DNA of 64,000 bases, taken from the NCBI RefSeq assembly GCF_004365875.1, contig NZ_SODF01000004.1, positions 124,001 to 188,000 of the forward strand, read 5' to 3'. The position numbers and the translations under genes are program-made. The notes under the pieces are model-generated. The model did no database searches. It saw only the letters and a list, made by a program, of their open reading frames with translations, and was not told the origin of the DNA. This DNA is from Kribbella kalugense. GTDB taxonomy: Bacteria > Actinomycetota > Actinomycetes > Propionibacteriales > Kribbellaceae. Shown piece after piece: positions 46,617 through 54,802 of the stretch (position 1 is the stretch's first letter; each line of letters begins with the position of its first letter).

Positions 46617-47324
46617 CTAGCCCAACGTGAGCAGCAGTTCTTGCAGCTTTGCCATCACGTAGGCATGCAGGCTGGTCCCGTACGAGATCCGCGTCGCACC
46701 CGCGGCCGCAAGCTCCGCCGGCGTCGGTCCACCCGGCGCAGCATGCCCATTGATCGGCCCACCAACGGCCGACGCCACCTGAGCGAGCTGGTCGACCGGA
46801 GCCATGATCGGGTAGACGCAGTCGACTCCGGCGCGACGGTACTCGCGACCCCGTCGTACCGCCTCCGCGACCGGATCGTCGATAGGCCGGATGAACGTGT
46901 CGACCCGCGCGTTGATCACCAGCTCAGCACCCGCAGCCGCGCGTACTTCGGCCAAGTAGTCCGCCTGCTTAGCCACGTCGACCAGTGCGCCGCCGACCGA
47001 GTCCTCCAGGTTGCAACCGACCGCGCCGGTCTCCAGCAACCGCTCCGCGAACTCCTTTGCAGACAAGCCATATCCGGCCTCCATGTCCGCCGTGACCGGT
47101 ACGTCGACCGCCCGCGCGATCCGGGTCACCGCGGCGAACATCTTCTCCGCCGGGGTCAGCTGCCCGTCGTCGTACCCGAGGACGCGGGCGACCGCCCCGC
47201 TGCTGGTGGCAACAGCGGGGAAGCCGGCCTCGGCGACCAGGCGAGCACTCACCGGGTCCCATGCGTTCGGCAGGACCAGGGGAGTGCCGCCGTGGTGCAG
47301 CGCTCTGAACAGTTCGGCAGTCAT
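46617..47324 (-). CDS. Isocitrate lyase/PEP mutase family protein
   Basis: This 235-residue TIM-barrel enzyme has the family's metal and substrate residues in 'VPVTADMEAGYGLSAKEFAE', 'GAVGCNLEDSVGG' and 'ELVINARVDTFIR'. Members cleave or rearrange small 2-oxo acids such as oxaloacetate, methylisocitrate or phosphonopyruvate. The short length and lack of the lyase loop Cys suggest an oxaloacetate hydrolase or phosphonomutase-like role, but the substrate is unknown. It is co-directional with the AhpD-like gene. Confidence 0.88.
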   Translation of the reverse strand: MTAELFRALHHGGTPLVLPNAWDPVSARLVAEAGFPAVATSSGAVARVLGYDDGQLTPAEKMFAAVTRIARAVDVPVTADMEAGYGLSAKEFAERLLETGAVGCNLEDSVGGALVDVAKQADYLAEVRAAAGAELVINARVDTFIRPIDDPVAEAVRRGREYRRAGVDCVYPIMAPVDQLAQVASAVGGPINGHAAPGGPTPAELAAAGATRISYGTSLHAYVMAKLQELLLTLG

Positions 47325-47334
47325 CGCTGTGACC

Positions 47335-47796
47335 TCACGGCTTGTAGTGGCCGGGTTCCATCTTTCCGCTGACCCCGACCCGGGTCCACATGTTGATGGT
47401 GATGATCAGGGCGATGAGCTGCGCCAGCTCCTTCTCCTCGAAAGCCTGCGCCGCGACCTCGTACACGTCGTCCGGCACGTGGTCGACGCTCACCAGCGTG
47501 ATCGCCTCGGCGAGCTGCAGCGCCGCCTTCTCCTGGTCGGTGTAGAAGTTCTTCGCCTCGCGCCAGACCGGGAGCAAGGTGATGCGCTGCTGCTGGTCGG
47601 TGCCGAACTGCAGCAGGTCGAGCGAGTGCATGTCGGTGCAGTACGCACAGCCGTTGATCTGTGAGGCCCGGATCCGCACCAGGTGCGCCAACTTGGGGTC
47701 CAGCCCCTCGTCGGACACCCGGTCCAGCTCGATCATCGCCTTGTAGAAATCCGGGACCAGGGTGGCGAGCTTCACTCGCCGCGTCGTTGAACTCAT
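47335..47796 (-). CDS. Carboxymuconolactone decarboxylase/AhpD-like protein
   Basis: This 153-residue alkylhydroperoxidase-like protein has the redox motif Cys-x-x-Cys with a nearby His in 'INGCAYCTDMHSLDLLQ', as in AhpD, and 'HLVRIRASQ' before it. It is probably a small peroxidase or reductase that forms trimers or hexamers. It lies 10 bases upstream of the PEP-mutase-like gene and is probably co-transcribed with it. The start ATG 47796 is preceded by TAGAGGC, a weak site. Confidence 0.9.
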   Translation of the reverse strand: MSSTTRRVKLATLVPDFYKAMIELDRVSDEGLDPKLAHLVRIRASQINGCAYCTDMHSLDLLQFGTDQQQRITLLPVWREAKNFYTDQEKAALQLAEAITLVSVDHVPDDVYEVAAQAFEEKELAQLIALIITINMWTRVGVSGKMEPGHYKP

Positions 47797-47867
47797 GCCT
47801 CTACGCTATGACCGGATCGGCCCAGCCACCTGGTCCACTTCCCACAGAGATCCGTGGGCCAATGCGA

Positions 47868-48005
47868 TCAGGCCCGGTTGCGGCGTACCAGATTGCGCAG
47901 CTGGGTCCAGGTGCTGCGCATCGTGCGCGGCGCCCGCTTCTTCAGCGGCTTCATCAGCTCGTCGACGGGCGACGGCGGCTCGACAGGAGTCTCAGGTACG
48001 GACAT
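47868..48005 (-). CDS. 45-residue basic peptide, unknown function
   Basis: ATG 48005 follows AGGGAAA by 4 bases. The frame encodes MSVPETPVEPPSPVDELMKP, then a strongly basic second half (KKRAPRTMRSTW ... LVRRNRA) and ends in TGA. The first half is acidic and Pro-rich, the second could form a cationic helix. GC3 is high, as in nearby genes, which supports real coding. Nothing is recognised. The gene lies alone between the AhpD-like and TetR genes on the same strand; with 71 bases to the first, it may be co-transcribed with it. Confidence 0.5.
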   Translation of the reverse strand: MSVPETPVEPPSPVDELMKPLKKRAPRTMRSTWTQLRNLVRRNRA

Positions 48006-48114
48006 GACGTTTCCCTATTGGGAGGGCCGGTTTGGCTGCACCACGAGGTGGGATGTCGTCGTTTCCGGAGCTACGGCCACAGTACGCCTGTCTGGACCGG
48101 AAAGCGCCGTCCGA

Positions 48115-48771
48115 CTAGGTCAGGGATGCGCTGAGGGCATCGAGGATGAGGTTGAGGCCGAAGTCGAATTCGTCGCCGAAGTCGTAGCCGGATTTGGAGT
48201 AGAAGTCGGTGGTCATCTCGGCGAGATGCGGGTAGTCGCCGGTGGTGAACTGCTCCATGATCGACTCCGCGACCGGCGCTACTGTGTCCGGGCCATCGAA
48301 CGGGAGTCCGGCTTCCTGGAGTGCGAACCCGTACGTATAGCTGTCGATCAGGGCGTAGGCGTGGGCGGTCATCTCGAGCGAGAAGCCGGCTGCTCGCAAG
48401 GTCGCGAGTACTGCGTCGTGGTGGCGCAAGGTCGCCGGGCCGGGACTGGTGCGCGACTCCATCAGCCCGATCGCCCAGCGGTGTTGCCGCAGTACTTGCC
48501 GGGCCGAGGCAGCGCGCCGGCGCAACTCAATGCGCCAGTCGCCGTCGGGTGACGGCAGGTCGATCTCGCTGAAGACCACATCGACGATGCCGTCGAGGAT
48601 CGCCTCCTTGCCGGCCACGTGGTAGTAGACCGACATCGGCTTCGCGCCGAGCTCCTGGGCGAGCGAGCGGATCGTGAGTGCCCCGATCCCGCCCGCATCG
48701 GCCACTTCGACCGCGGCGGTCAGCACTCGCTCGCGGCTCAGCCGTGGGCGTCCGTTGGTGGGCTCAACCAT
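48115..48771 (-). CDS. TetR-family transcriptional regulator
   Basis: This 218-residue repressor starts at ATG 48771 with GGGAG 6 bases upstream. The N-terminal helix-turn-helix is 'LTIRSLAQELGAKPMSVYYHVAGKEAIL', and the C-terminal domain resembles TetR_C_1 ('YALIDSYTYGFALQEAGLPF'). It is divergent from an oxidoreductase-ABC exporter operon, with two matching operator palindromes in the 144-base gap. The ligand is probably exported by that operon. Confidence 0.92.
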   Translation of the reverse strand: MVEPTNGRPRLSRERVLTAAVEVADAGGIGALTIRSLAQELGAKPMSVYYHVAGKEAILDGIVDVVFSEIDLPSPDGDWRIELRRRAASARQVLRQHRWAIGLMESRTSPGPATLRHHDAVLATLRAAGFSLEMTAHAYALIDSYTYGFALQEAGLPFDGPDTVAPVAESIMEQFTTGDYPHLAEMTTDFYSKSGYDFGDEFDFGLNLILDALSASLT

Positions 48772-48789
48772 TCGCACTCCCGGACCGTA

Positions 48790-48839
48790 GCACTTTCGTA
48801 CAAAGTACGTTACCTTGGCCGTACTTAGTACGAAAGTGC
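48790..48839. promoter_or_regulatory. Paired TetR operators in a large inverted repeat
   Basis: CGTACAAAGTACG (48797-48809) and CGTACTTAGTACG (48820-48832) are palindromes with the same CGTAC-N3-GTACG pattern and centres 23 bases apart. They lie within 19-base arms (48790-48808 and 48821-48839) that match as an inverted repeat at 18 of 19 positions. The position between tetR and the divergent operon suggests control of both. Confidence 0.85.
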
Positions 48840-48915
48840 GAAAGTGTGAAAGGCCATCGGCGCTGGGGGCTCCGAGATCCAGCAGACGCTCCAGCATCAA
48901 CAGGGGGGAACACCA

Positions 48916-49905
48916 ATGGCCATCACCACCACGACCACCATGCGGGCGATCGTGCAGGACAGGTACGGCGAGGCCGACGTCCTGCAACTCCGTCAGATCG
49001 CCCGGCCCGAGCCGGCCGCGAACGAAGTACTCGTCCACGTGCACGCAGCCGGTCTCGATCGCGGCACCTGGCACGTGATGACGGGTACGCCGTACCTGCT
49101 CCGCCTCGCGTTCGGACTGCGCGGCCCGAAGAACCCTGTGCCCGGACGAGATGTCGCCGGCACCGTCGAGGCCGTCGGGTCTGCGGTGACCAAGTTCGCC
49201 GTCGGCGACGAGGTGTACGGCGTCGCGCCCGGATCGTTCGCCGAGTACGCCGTGACTGGTGAGGACAAGCTTGCCCACAAGCCGGCCAACCTCTCCTTCG
49301 AGCAGGCTGCCGTTGTCCCGGTCTCGGCGCTCACCGCACTGGATGCGTTGACCACCGGCCGGGTCGAGTCCGGCCAGCACGTTCTGATCATCGGCGCATC
49401 GGGTGGCGTCGGCAGTTACGCCGTACAACTGGCCAAAGCCTTCGGGGCTGAGGTGACCGGAGTCGCAAGCACTCCCAAGCTCGATCTCGTACGGGCGCTT
49501 GGTGCCGATCACGTCGTCGACTACACGCACGAGGATTTCGCGCAGACCGGCACTCGCTACGACCTCATCATCGACATCGCCGGCCGGCCCACGCTGGCCC
49601 GGCTGCGGCGCGCGCTCACGCCCAAGGGGACGGCCGTCATCACCGGCGGCGAGGACGGCGGCAGCTTCAGCGGCGGCATGAACCGGCAGTTCCGCGGACT
49701 GATCCTCTCGCTGTTCGTCGGCCAGCGGTTCACGTTCTTCATCAACAAGGAACGCGCCGCCGACCTCGAACGACTCACCACGCTGATCGAGACCGGCAAG
49801 GTTGCCCCGAGCATCGATCGCACCTACTCGCTGGACCAGGTCCCGGACGCGATGCGCCACCTGACCAGCGGCCAGGCTCGCGGCAAGATCGCGATCACCG
49901 CATGA
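48916..49905 (+). CDS. NAD(P)-dependent alcohol dehydrogenase/quinone reductase (MDR superfamily)
   Basis: This 329-residue reductase has the GroES-like N domain ('KNPVPGRDVAGTVEAVGS') and a Rossmann fold with 'VLIIGASGGVGSYAVQLAKAFG'. The zinc-binding Cys and His of classical alcohol dehydrogenases are absent, so it is of the zinc-independent quinone/enone reductase type. ATG 48916 follows GGGGGGAA. It is the first gene of the TetR-controlled operon and overlaps the ATPase gene by four bases. Confidence 0.92.
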   Translation: MAITTTTTMRAIVQDRYGEADVLQLRQIARPEPAANEVLVHVHAAGLDRGTWHVMTGTPYLLRLAFGLRGPKNPVPGRDVAGTVEAVGSAVTKFAVGDEVYGVAPGSFAEYAVTGEDKLAHKPANLSFEQAAVVPVSALTALDALTTGRVESGQHVLIIGASGGVGSYAVQLAKAFGAEVTGVASTPKLDLVRALGADHVVDYTHEDFAQTGTRYDLIIDIAGRPTLARLRRALTPKGTAVITGGEDGGSFSGGMNRQFRGLILSLFVGQRFTFFINKERAADLERLTTLIETGKVAPSIDRTYSLDQVPDAMRHLTSGQARGKIAITA

Positions 49906-50801
49906 TCACCGTTGAGAGACTCACGAAGAAGTACGGCAACACGCTCGCGGTCGACGACATCACCTTCACCGCCGCCGCGGGCCGGGTGACCGGATTCCTC
50001 GGGCCGAACGGGGCCGGCAAGTCGACCACGATGCGGATCATGGTCGGCCTCACCCGGGCCACCGCCGGAACCGTCACGATCTCCGGGCGGAAGTTCGCCG
50101 ACCTGCCCAACCCGGGACTCGAAGTCGGCGTCCTGCTCGACGCGTCCGCACAACATGCCGGCCGGTCCGGCCGCGAGATCCTGACTCTGGCGCAGCGCCT
50201 GATGGGTCTGCCGAAGGCCAGGGTCGAGGAGATGCTGGAAGCCGTCAGCCTCACTCCGGACGAAGCTTCGAGGCGAGTGGGGGAGTACTCGCTCGGCATG
50301 CGTCAGCGGCTCGGCATCGCCACCGCCCTCATCGGCGACCCGGAGGTACTGATCCTCGACGAGCCCGCGAACGGGCTGGACCCGGCCGGCATCCGCTGGA
50401 TGCGCGACCTGCTCCGCGGGTACGCTGATCGTGGCGGAACCGTCCTGCTGTCCTCGCATCTGCTGCATGAGATCGAGGTCATCGCCGACGACATCGTGAT
50501 GATCGGCCACGGCCGGATCGTCTCCCAAGGCGCCAAGACCGAGCTCTTGCACGCGGCGGGCACCCTCGTTCGCGCCGTGGACCTGGCCCGGCTCGAGCAA
50601 GCGTTGACGGATTGGGGTCTGACTGTCAGCCCCACCGGCGACGGCGCGCTGTGGACCGACGCCGACGCCGCACTCGTCGGGACGGTGGCGCTCGAATCGG
50701 GTATTGCCCTCACCGAACTGCGGGCCGCAGAAGGCGCCGGCCTGGAGGAGATGTTCCTCGAGCTCACCTCCACGACCCAGCGCGAAGGAGCACCGGCATG
50801 A
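49902..50801 (+). CDS. ABC transporter ATPase (exporter type)
   Basis: This 299-residue ATPase has Walker A 'GPNGAGKST', the signature 'YSLGMRQRLGIATAL', Walker B 'VLILDEPANGLDP' and the H-loop 'VLLSSHLLHE'. It has the short ABC-2 exporter form with a regulatory C terminus. It overlaps the dehydrogenase gene by ATGA and is followed by its permease with a 4-base overlap. It is likely to drive export of a small toxic or antibiotic-like compound. Confidence 0.94.
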   Translation: MITVERLTKKYGNTLAVDDITFTAAAGRVTGFLGPNGAGKSTTMRIMVGLTRATAGTVTISGRKFADLPNPGLEVGVLLDASAQHAGRSGREILTLAQRLMGLPKARVEEMLEAVSLTPDEASRRVGEYSLGMRQRLGIATALIGDPEVLILDEPANGLDPAGIRWMRDLLRGYADRGGTVLLSSHLLHEIEVIADDIVMIGHGRIVSQGAKTELLHAAGTLVRAVDLARLEQALTDWGLTVSPTGDGALWTDADAALVGTVALESGIALTELRAAEGAGLEEMFLELTSTTQREGAPA

Positions 50802-51601
50802 CCGCCGTCGCAGTAGAAGCAGTCCAGCCTCGACGAGTCGGCGTACGCCCGGTCCCGATGACCCGGATCATTGCCGTCGAGCTGCGCAAGATGTTCGACA
50901 CTCGATCGGGCTTCTGGCTGATCGCCAGCATCGCGATCACCGCCGTACTCGCCGCCGTCGGCGTGATCCTGTTCGCCGCGGACGGCCAACTCACCTACTC
51001 CACCTTCGCGACCGCGATCCGCTTCCCGGTGGTGATCATCCTGCCGCTGGTCGCGATCCTGGCTGTCACCAGCGAATGGAGCCAGCGCACCGGCCTGACC
51101 ACGTTCACGCTGATCCCACACCGCGGCCGGATCATCACCGCCAAGGCGATCTCGTCGGTCGTCATCGCGATCGCGGCGATGGCGCTGACCTTCGCGGTCG
51201 GTGCCCTCGGCAACCTTCTCGGCGCCGCCGTCACCAGCAGCCCGCTGGTGTGGGACGTGACGATCACCCAATGTCTGTACTACGTCCTCGGCATGGTCCT
51301 GAGTCTGCTGATCGGGTTCATGCTGGGCGTCCTGATCCGGGCCTCGATCGGCGCGGTGGTGACGTACTTCGTCCTCACCTTCCTGCTGCCCACGATCTTC
51401 AGCCTGCTGGCGGCCGGATCGCATTGGTTCCACGACGTACAGCCCTGGGTCGACATCCAGTTCGCGCAGAGCGGCCTGTTCGTCTTCGACAAGTCGCTGA
51501 CCGGCGAGCAGTGGGCCAACATCGGCGTCACCGGGATCGTCTGGCTCGTCATCCCACTGCTGATCGGGCTCCGAATGGTGATGCGGGCAGAGGTCAAGTG
51601 A
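50798..51601 (+). CDS. ABC-2 type transporter permease
   Basis: This 267-residue membrane protein has six hydrophobic segments ('FWLIASIAITAVLAAVGVILF', 'FPVVIILPLVAILAV' and later helices). It is the partner of the ATPase just upstream. ATG 50798 follows GAAGGAG. The stop overlaps the SDR gene start as GTGA. The N-terminal cytoplasmic segment is short and basic. Confidence 0.92.
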   Translation: MTAVAVEAVQPRRVGVRPVPMTRIIAVELRKMFDTRSGFWLIASIAITAVLAAVGVILFAADGQLTYSTFATAIRFPVVIILPLVAILAVTSEWSQRTGLTTFTLIPHRGRIITAKAISSVVIAIAAMALTFAVGALGNLLGAAVTSSPLVWDVTITQCLYYVLGMVLSLLIGFMLGVLIRASIGAVVTYFVLTFLLPTIFSLLAAGSHWFHDVQPWVDIQFAQSGLFVFDKSLTGEQWANIGVTGIVWLVIPLLIGLRMVMRAEVK

Positions 51602-52464
51602 CTCCCAAACACAAAGGTGCGATGGCCGCCCGGACCGTGCTGGTCACGGGCGGCACCGGCGGCATCGGCAAGGCGACCGCCGCCGGCCTCGCTGTCCTCG
51701 GCGCCCGTGTCGCGATCACCGGTCGCGACCGCGGGCGGGCCGAAGCTGCCGCAGCCGAGATCCGTGCGACGACCGGCGGCCAGGTGGACGTGTTCGTCGC
51801 GGACCTGTCCTCACAGGCAGCGGTACGGCGATTGGCCGCCGACGTACTCGCGCTCCTGCCCCGGATCGACGTACTGATCAACAACGTCGGCGGCTACTGG
51901 AACACTCGGCACCTCACCGCCGACGGCTTCGAGCGGACCTTCGCGGTCAACCATCTGGCGCCGTTCCTGCTCACCCGGCTCCTGCTCGATCGGCTCGGCG
52001 AAAGCGGGCCGGCTCGCGTGGTGACGGTGTCCTCGAACGCACACACCGCCGGCCGCATCGACTTCGAGGATCTGCAGGGGGAGCGGTCCTACTCCGGTGA
52101 ACGCGCTTACAGCCAGTCCAAGCTCGCCAACGTTCTGTTCAGCAACGAGCTGGCCAGGCGGTTGAAGGGAACCTCCGTCACCGCCAACGCGCTGCATCCC
52201 GGCGTGGTGCGCACGTCCTTCGGCGCCGAGGACCCGAGTGGCGTGCAACGAGTGATCGTGCCGGTACTGCGGCCTTTCCTGAAGTCGCCGGGTAGGGGTG
52301 CCGTCACCTCGATCCAGCTCGCGTCGGGGCCGAGTCTCGCTCGGGTGTCCGGACAGTACTTCGTCAACGGCAAGCCCAGGGCGTCCTCGGCGCGCAGCTA
52401 CGACGAGGGCGACGCGAGGCGGCTCTGGGAGATCAGCGACGAACTGGTTGCAGGCCCGCGATAA
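51598..52464 (+). CDS. Short-chain dehydrogenase/reductase
   Basis: This 288-residue NAD(P)-dependent enzyme has the cofactor site 'VLVTGGTGGIGKATA', 'LINNVGGYWN' and the catalytic Ser-Tyr-Lys (Tyr-x-x-x-Lys in 'ERAYSQSKLANVLF'). GTG 51598 overlaps the permease stop; ATG 51622 is an alternative. It is the retinol-dehydrogenase-like type of SDR. As last gene of the TetR-controlled operon it may work on the same compound as the first gene, a point of inference. Confidence 0.92.
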   Translation: MTPKHKGAMAARTVLVTGGTGGIGKATAAGLAVLGARVAITGRDRGRAEAAAAEIRATTGGQVDVFVADLSSQAAVRRLAADVLALLPRIDVLINNVGGYWNTRHLTADGFERTFAVNHLAPFLLTRLLLDRLGESGPARVVTVSSNAHTAGRIDFEDLQGERSYSGERAYSQSKLANVLFSNELARRLKGTSVTANALHPGVVRTSFGAEDPSGVQRVIVPVLRPFLKSPGRGAVTSIQLASGPSLARVSGQYFVNGKPRASSARSYDEGDARRLWEISDELVAGPR

Positions 52465-52475
52465 AGTCCGGTCTT

Positions 52476-53852
52476 ATGGAGGATTCCGATGCGGTCGGGG
52501 CGGATCTTCATCTCGATCTGGCCGCGGCGCGGGGACGGAACGAGCTGGTCGAGGCCTTGCACGACTCGATCCGGACCGGCCGGTTGCCGGCCGGGACGCG
52601 ATTGCCGTCGTCGCGGTCGCTGGCGAAGGACCTGGGCATCGCCCGGAACACGGTCGCGGACGCCTATGGGCAGTTGGTCGCCGAGGGCTGGCTGACCGCT
52701 CGACAGGGGTCCGGCACGGTCGTCGCCAACCGGGTCAACACACCGGCGACCGCCGTACCGGCGTTGCCTGAGGCAAGGAATTTTCGGTACGACCTGATGC
52801 CGGGGTCGCCCGATGTGTCGACGTTCCCGCGGGGTGAGTGGCTGGCCGCGGCCCGGAAGGCGTTGCTCGCGGCACCGAACGAGGCGTTCGGGCTCGGCGA
52901 TCCACGCGGCCGGATCGAGCTGCGGCGGGTGCTCGCGGACTACCTGGCCCGGGCTCGCGGCGTACGCGCGGATCCGGAGCGGATCCTGATCTGCTCGGGG
53001 TACGTGCAGGCGTTGAGTCTGCTGAGCGAGGCGATCAAGTCGCTCGGCGGTACGACGATGGCGGTGGAGGAGTTCGGGTACGACCTGCACCGGGACGTGA
53101 TCCGGGCGCGTGGGCTGGAAGCGGTCGCCGTGCCGGTGGACGAGTTGGGCGCGGAGACTTCCAAGCTCACCGGGCAGGGGGTGCTCTTGACGCCGGCGCA
53201 CCAGATGCCGACGGGCGTGCCGTTGGCGCCAGAGCGTCGCACCGCTGCCGTCGAGTGGGCGCGGGAGTCGGGGGCGGTGCTGATCGAGGACGACTACGAC
53301 GGCGAGTTCCGGTACGACCGGCAGGCGGTGGGGGCGTTGCAGGCGCTCGATCCGGAGCGTGTCGTGTACACAGGGACGGCGAGCAAGAGTCTGGCGCCCG
53401 GTCTCCGGCTGGCCTGGATGGTGTTGCCGCAAAGGCTGATCGAGGCGGTCGTCGCAGCGAAGCGGACCGCGGACTTCCAGACTGCGACGCTGGACCAGCT
53501 GGTACTCGCGGAATTCATTGCCTCCGGCCACTATGACCGGCACGTCCGTCGCTCCCGCCTGCACTACCGGCGCCGCCGCGACCGCCTGGTCGAACTCCTC
53601 GCTGTCCGCGCCCCAAACGTCGAGGTCGCCGGCATCTCGGCCGGCCTGCACGTCCTGCTCGACGTACCAGGCGACGCCGAGGACATGGTCGCCCGCGCCG
53701 CCCGCCAGGGACTCGGCCTGGCCAGCCTCTCCACCTATCACTTCAACCCGACGCCAGCGACCCGCCAGGCAGTCATCGTCGGCTACGGCACTCCACCCGA
53801 CCACGCCTACCCCGGCGCACTGGACCTGCTCTGCCAGGTCCTCGGCGTTTAG
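52476..53852 (+). CDS. MocR-type regulator: GntR DNA-binding domain fused to aminotransferase
   Basis: This 458-residue protein has a winged helix at the N terminus ('LPSSRSLAKDLGIARNTVADAYGQLVAEGWL') and a type I aminotransferase domain with the PLP Lys in 'YTGTASKSLAPGLRLAWM'. MocR/PdxR proteins use PLP as effector or cofactor. ATG 52476 lies 8 bases after TAAAGT, possibly a -10 box for a leaderless mRNA. The convergent neighbour (53849) is a D-amino-acid oxidase-like gene; a link in amino-acid metabolism is plausible. Confidence 0.92.
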   Translation: MEDSDAVGADLHLDLAAARGRNELVEALHDSIRTGRLPAGTRLPSSRSLAKDLGIARNTVADAYGQLVAEGWLTARQGSGTVVANRVNTPATAVPALPEARNFRYDLMPGSPDVSTFPRGEWLAAARKALLAAPNEAFGLGDPRGRIELRRVLADYLARARGVRADPERILICSGYVQALSLLSEAIKSLGGTTMAVEEFGYDLHRDVIRARGLEAVAVPVDELGAETSKLTGQGVLLTPAHQMPTGVPLAPERRTAAVEWARESGAVLIEDDYDGEFRYDRQAVGALQALDPERVVYTGTASKSLAPGLRLAWMVLPQRLIEAVVAAKRTADFQTATLDQLVLAEFIASGHYDRHVRRSRLHYRRRRDRLVELLAVRAPNVEVAGISAGLHVLLDVPGDAEDMVARAARQGLGLASLSTYHFNPTPATRQAVIVGYGTPPDHAYPGALDLLCQVLGV

Positions 53853-54775
53853 AGGTTCTGGACGAGTTCGAAGACCTCGTCGGCGCAGCCCCAGGAGAGG
53901 GTGACGCCGGAGCCGCCGTGGCCGTAGCAATGGATGACTGGTTCGCCGGTCCGGGTACGGACGAGTTCGCAACGGATCGTCGGCCGAGCCGGGCGGAGGC
54001 CAACGCGCTGGCGGATGATCTTCGCCTTGCGGAGTTGGGGAACCAGCTCGGAGGCACGGGCGAGGATCTGCTCCGAGGTCTTGGGGTCGACAGCCAGGTT
54101 CCAGTCGTCCGATTGCTTGGTGCCGCCAACGACCACGTCGTTCTCCCGCGGGATCACGTACGTCAGCTCCTCGGGCGTGCGATCCGCGAGCAGCCAGTCG
54201 GTCAGACCGCACGGCTCGACCGTCATCACCTGACCGCGGACCGGCGTCACCGTCGGGTCGCTCGCCGTCAGCCGCGCACCGAGCCCGGTGCAGTTCACGA
54301 CCAGATCGGCGCCGGTCGGCAGCGCGGACAACGCCGCCCGCGTCAACGTCCCGCCGGCCTGCTCGAGCCGCTTCACCAACGCGGGCAGGTACGCCGGCAT
54401 GTCGATCACCGGCGCCGTGAACGACCACCCGTCCACGAACCCGGCCGGCGGCGACCCCAGCCGGGTGAGATCAGGCAGTACGTCGGCCCATCGTGGATCC
54501 GGCGTCCGTTCGGTCAGGAACTCGCGCCCGTGCCGCAGCCGCACCGACGGCTCGATCTCCGCCAGCTTCGAGAACTCCTCGTACGACGTCCGGGACCAGT
54601 CGGCGACCCGGTCCTCCGGTGCCGACAGGTACGGGTACCAGATCGCGGCCGCCACCGACGACGTCGTCTCCAACGGCAGGTCCCGGGCGAACACGGCCAC
54701 CTCGTACCCGCCCTCGGCGAGCCGGATGGCACAGCTCAGCCCGATCACGCCGGCACCGACCACGATCACGCGCAT
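53849..54775 (-). CDS. D-amino-acid oxidase-like FAD enzyme
   Basis: This 308-residue flavoprotein has the FAD site 'MRVIVVGAGVIGLSCAIRLAEGG' at the very start (quoted by parts: VVGAGVIGLSCAIRLAEGG), the DAO pattern 'YPYLSAPEDRVADWSRTSYEEF' and the late conserved 'VIHCYGHGGSGVTLSWG'. These are typical of D-amino-acid oxidases that convert D-amino acids to 2-oxo acids with release of peroxide. It overlaps the convergent mocR by four bases. A D-aminopeptidase gene lies 1.2 kb upstream on the same strand, suggesting a shared use of D-residues. Confidence 0.9.
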   Translation of the reverse strand: MRVIVVGAGVIGLSCAIRLAEGGYEVAVFARDLPLETTSSVAAAIWYPYLSAPEDRVADWSRTSYEEFSKLAEIEPSVRLRHGREFLTERTPDPRWADVLPDLTRLGSPPAGFVDGWSFTAPVIDMPAYLPALVKRLEQAGGTLTRAALSALPTGADLVVNCTGLGARLTASDPTVTPVRGQVMTVEPCGLTDWLLADRTPEELTYVIPRENDVVVGGTKQSDDWNLAVDPKTSEQILARASELVPQLRKAKIIRQRVGLRPARPTIRCELVRTRTGEPVIHCYGHGGSGVTLSWGCADEVFELVQNL

Positions 54776-54802
54776 TCACACAGTGTTACGCAACCACTGT
54801 GA

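Noticed and set aside
48006..48114. A coding region between the small peptide and TetR genes
   Set aside because: Only 109 bases with no start and ribosome-binding site combination on either strand.
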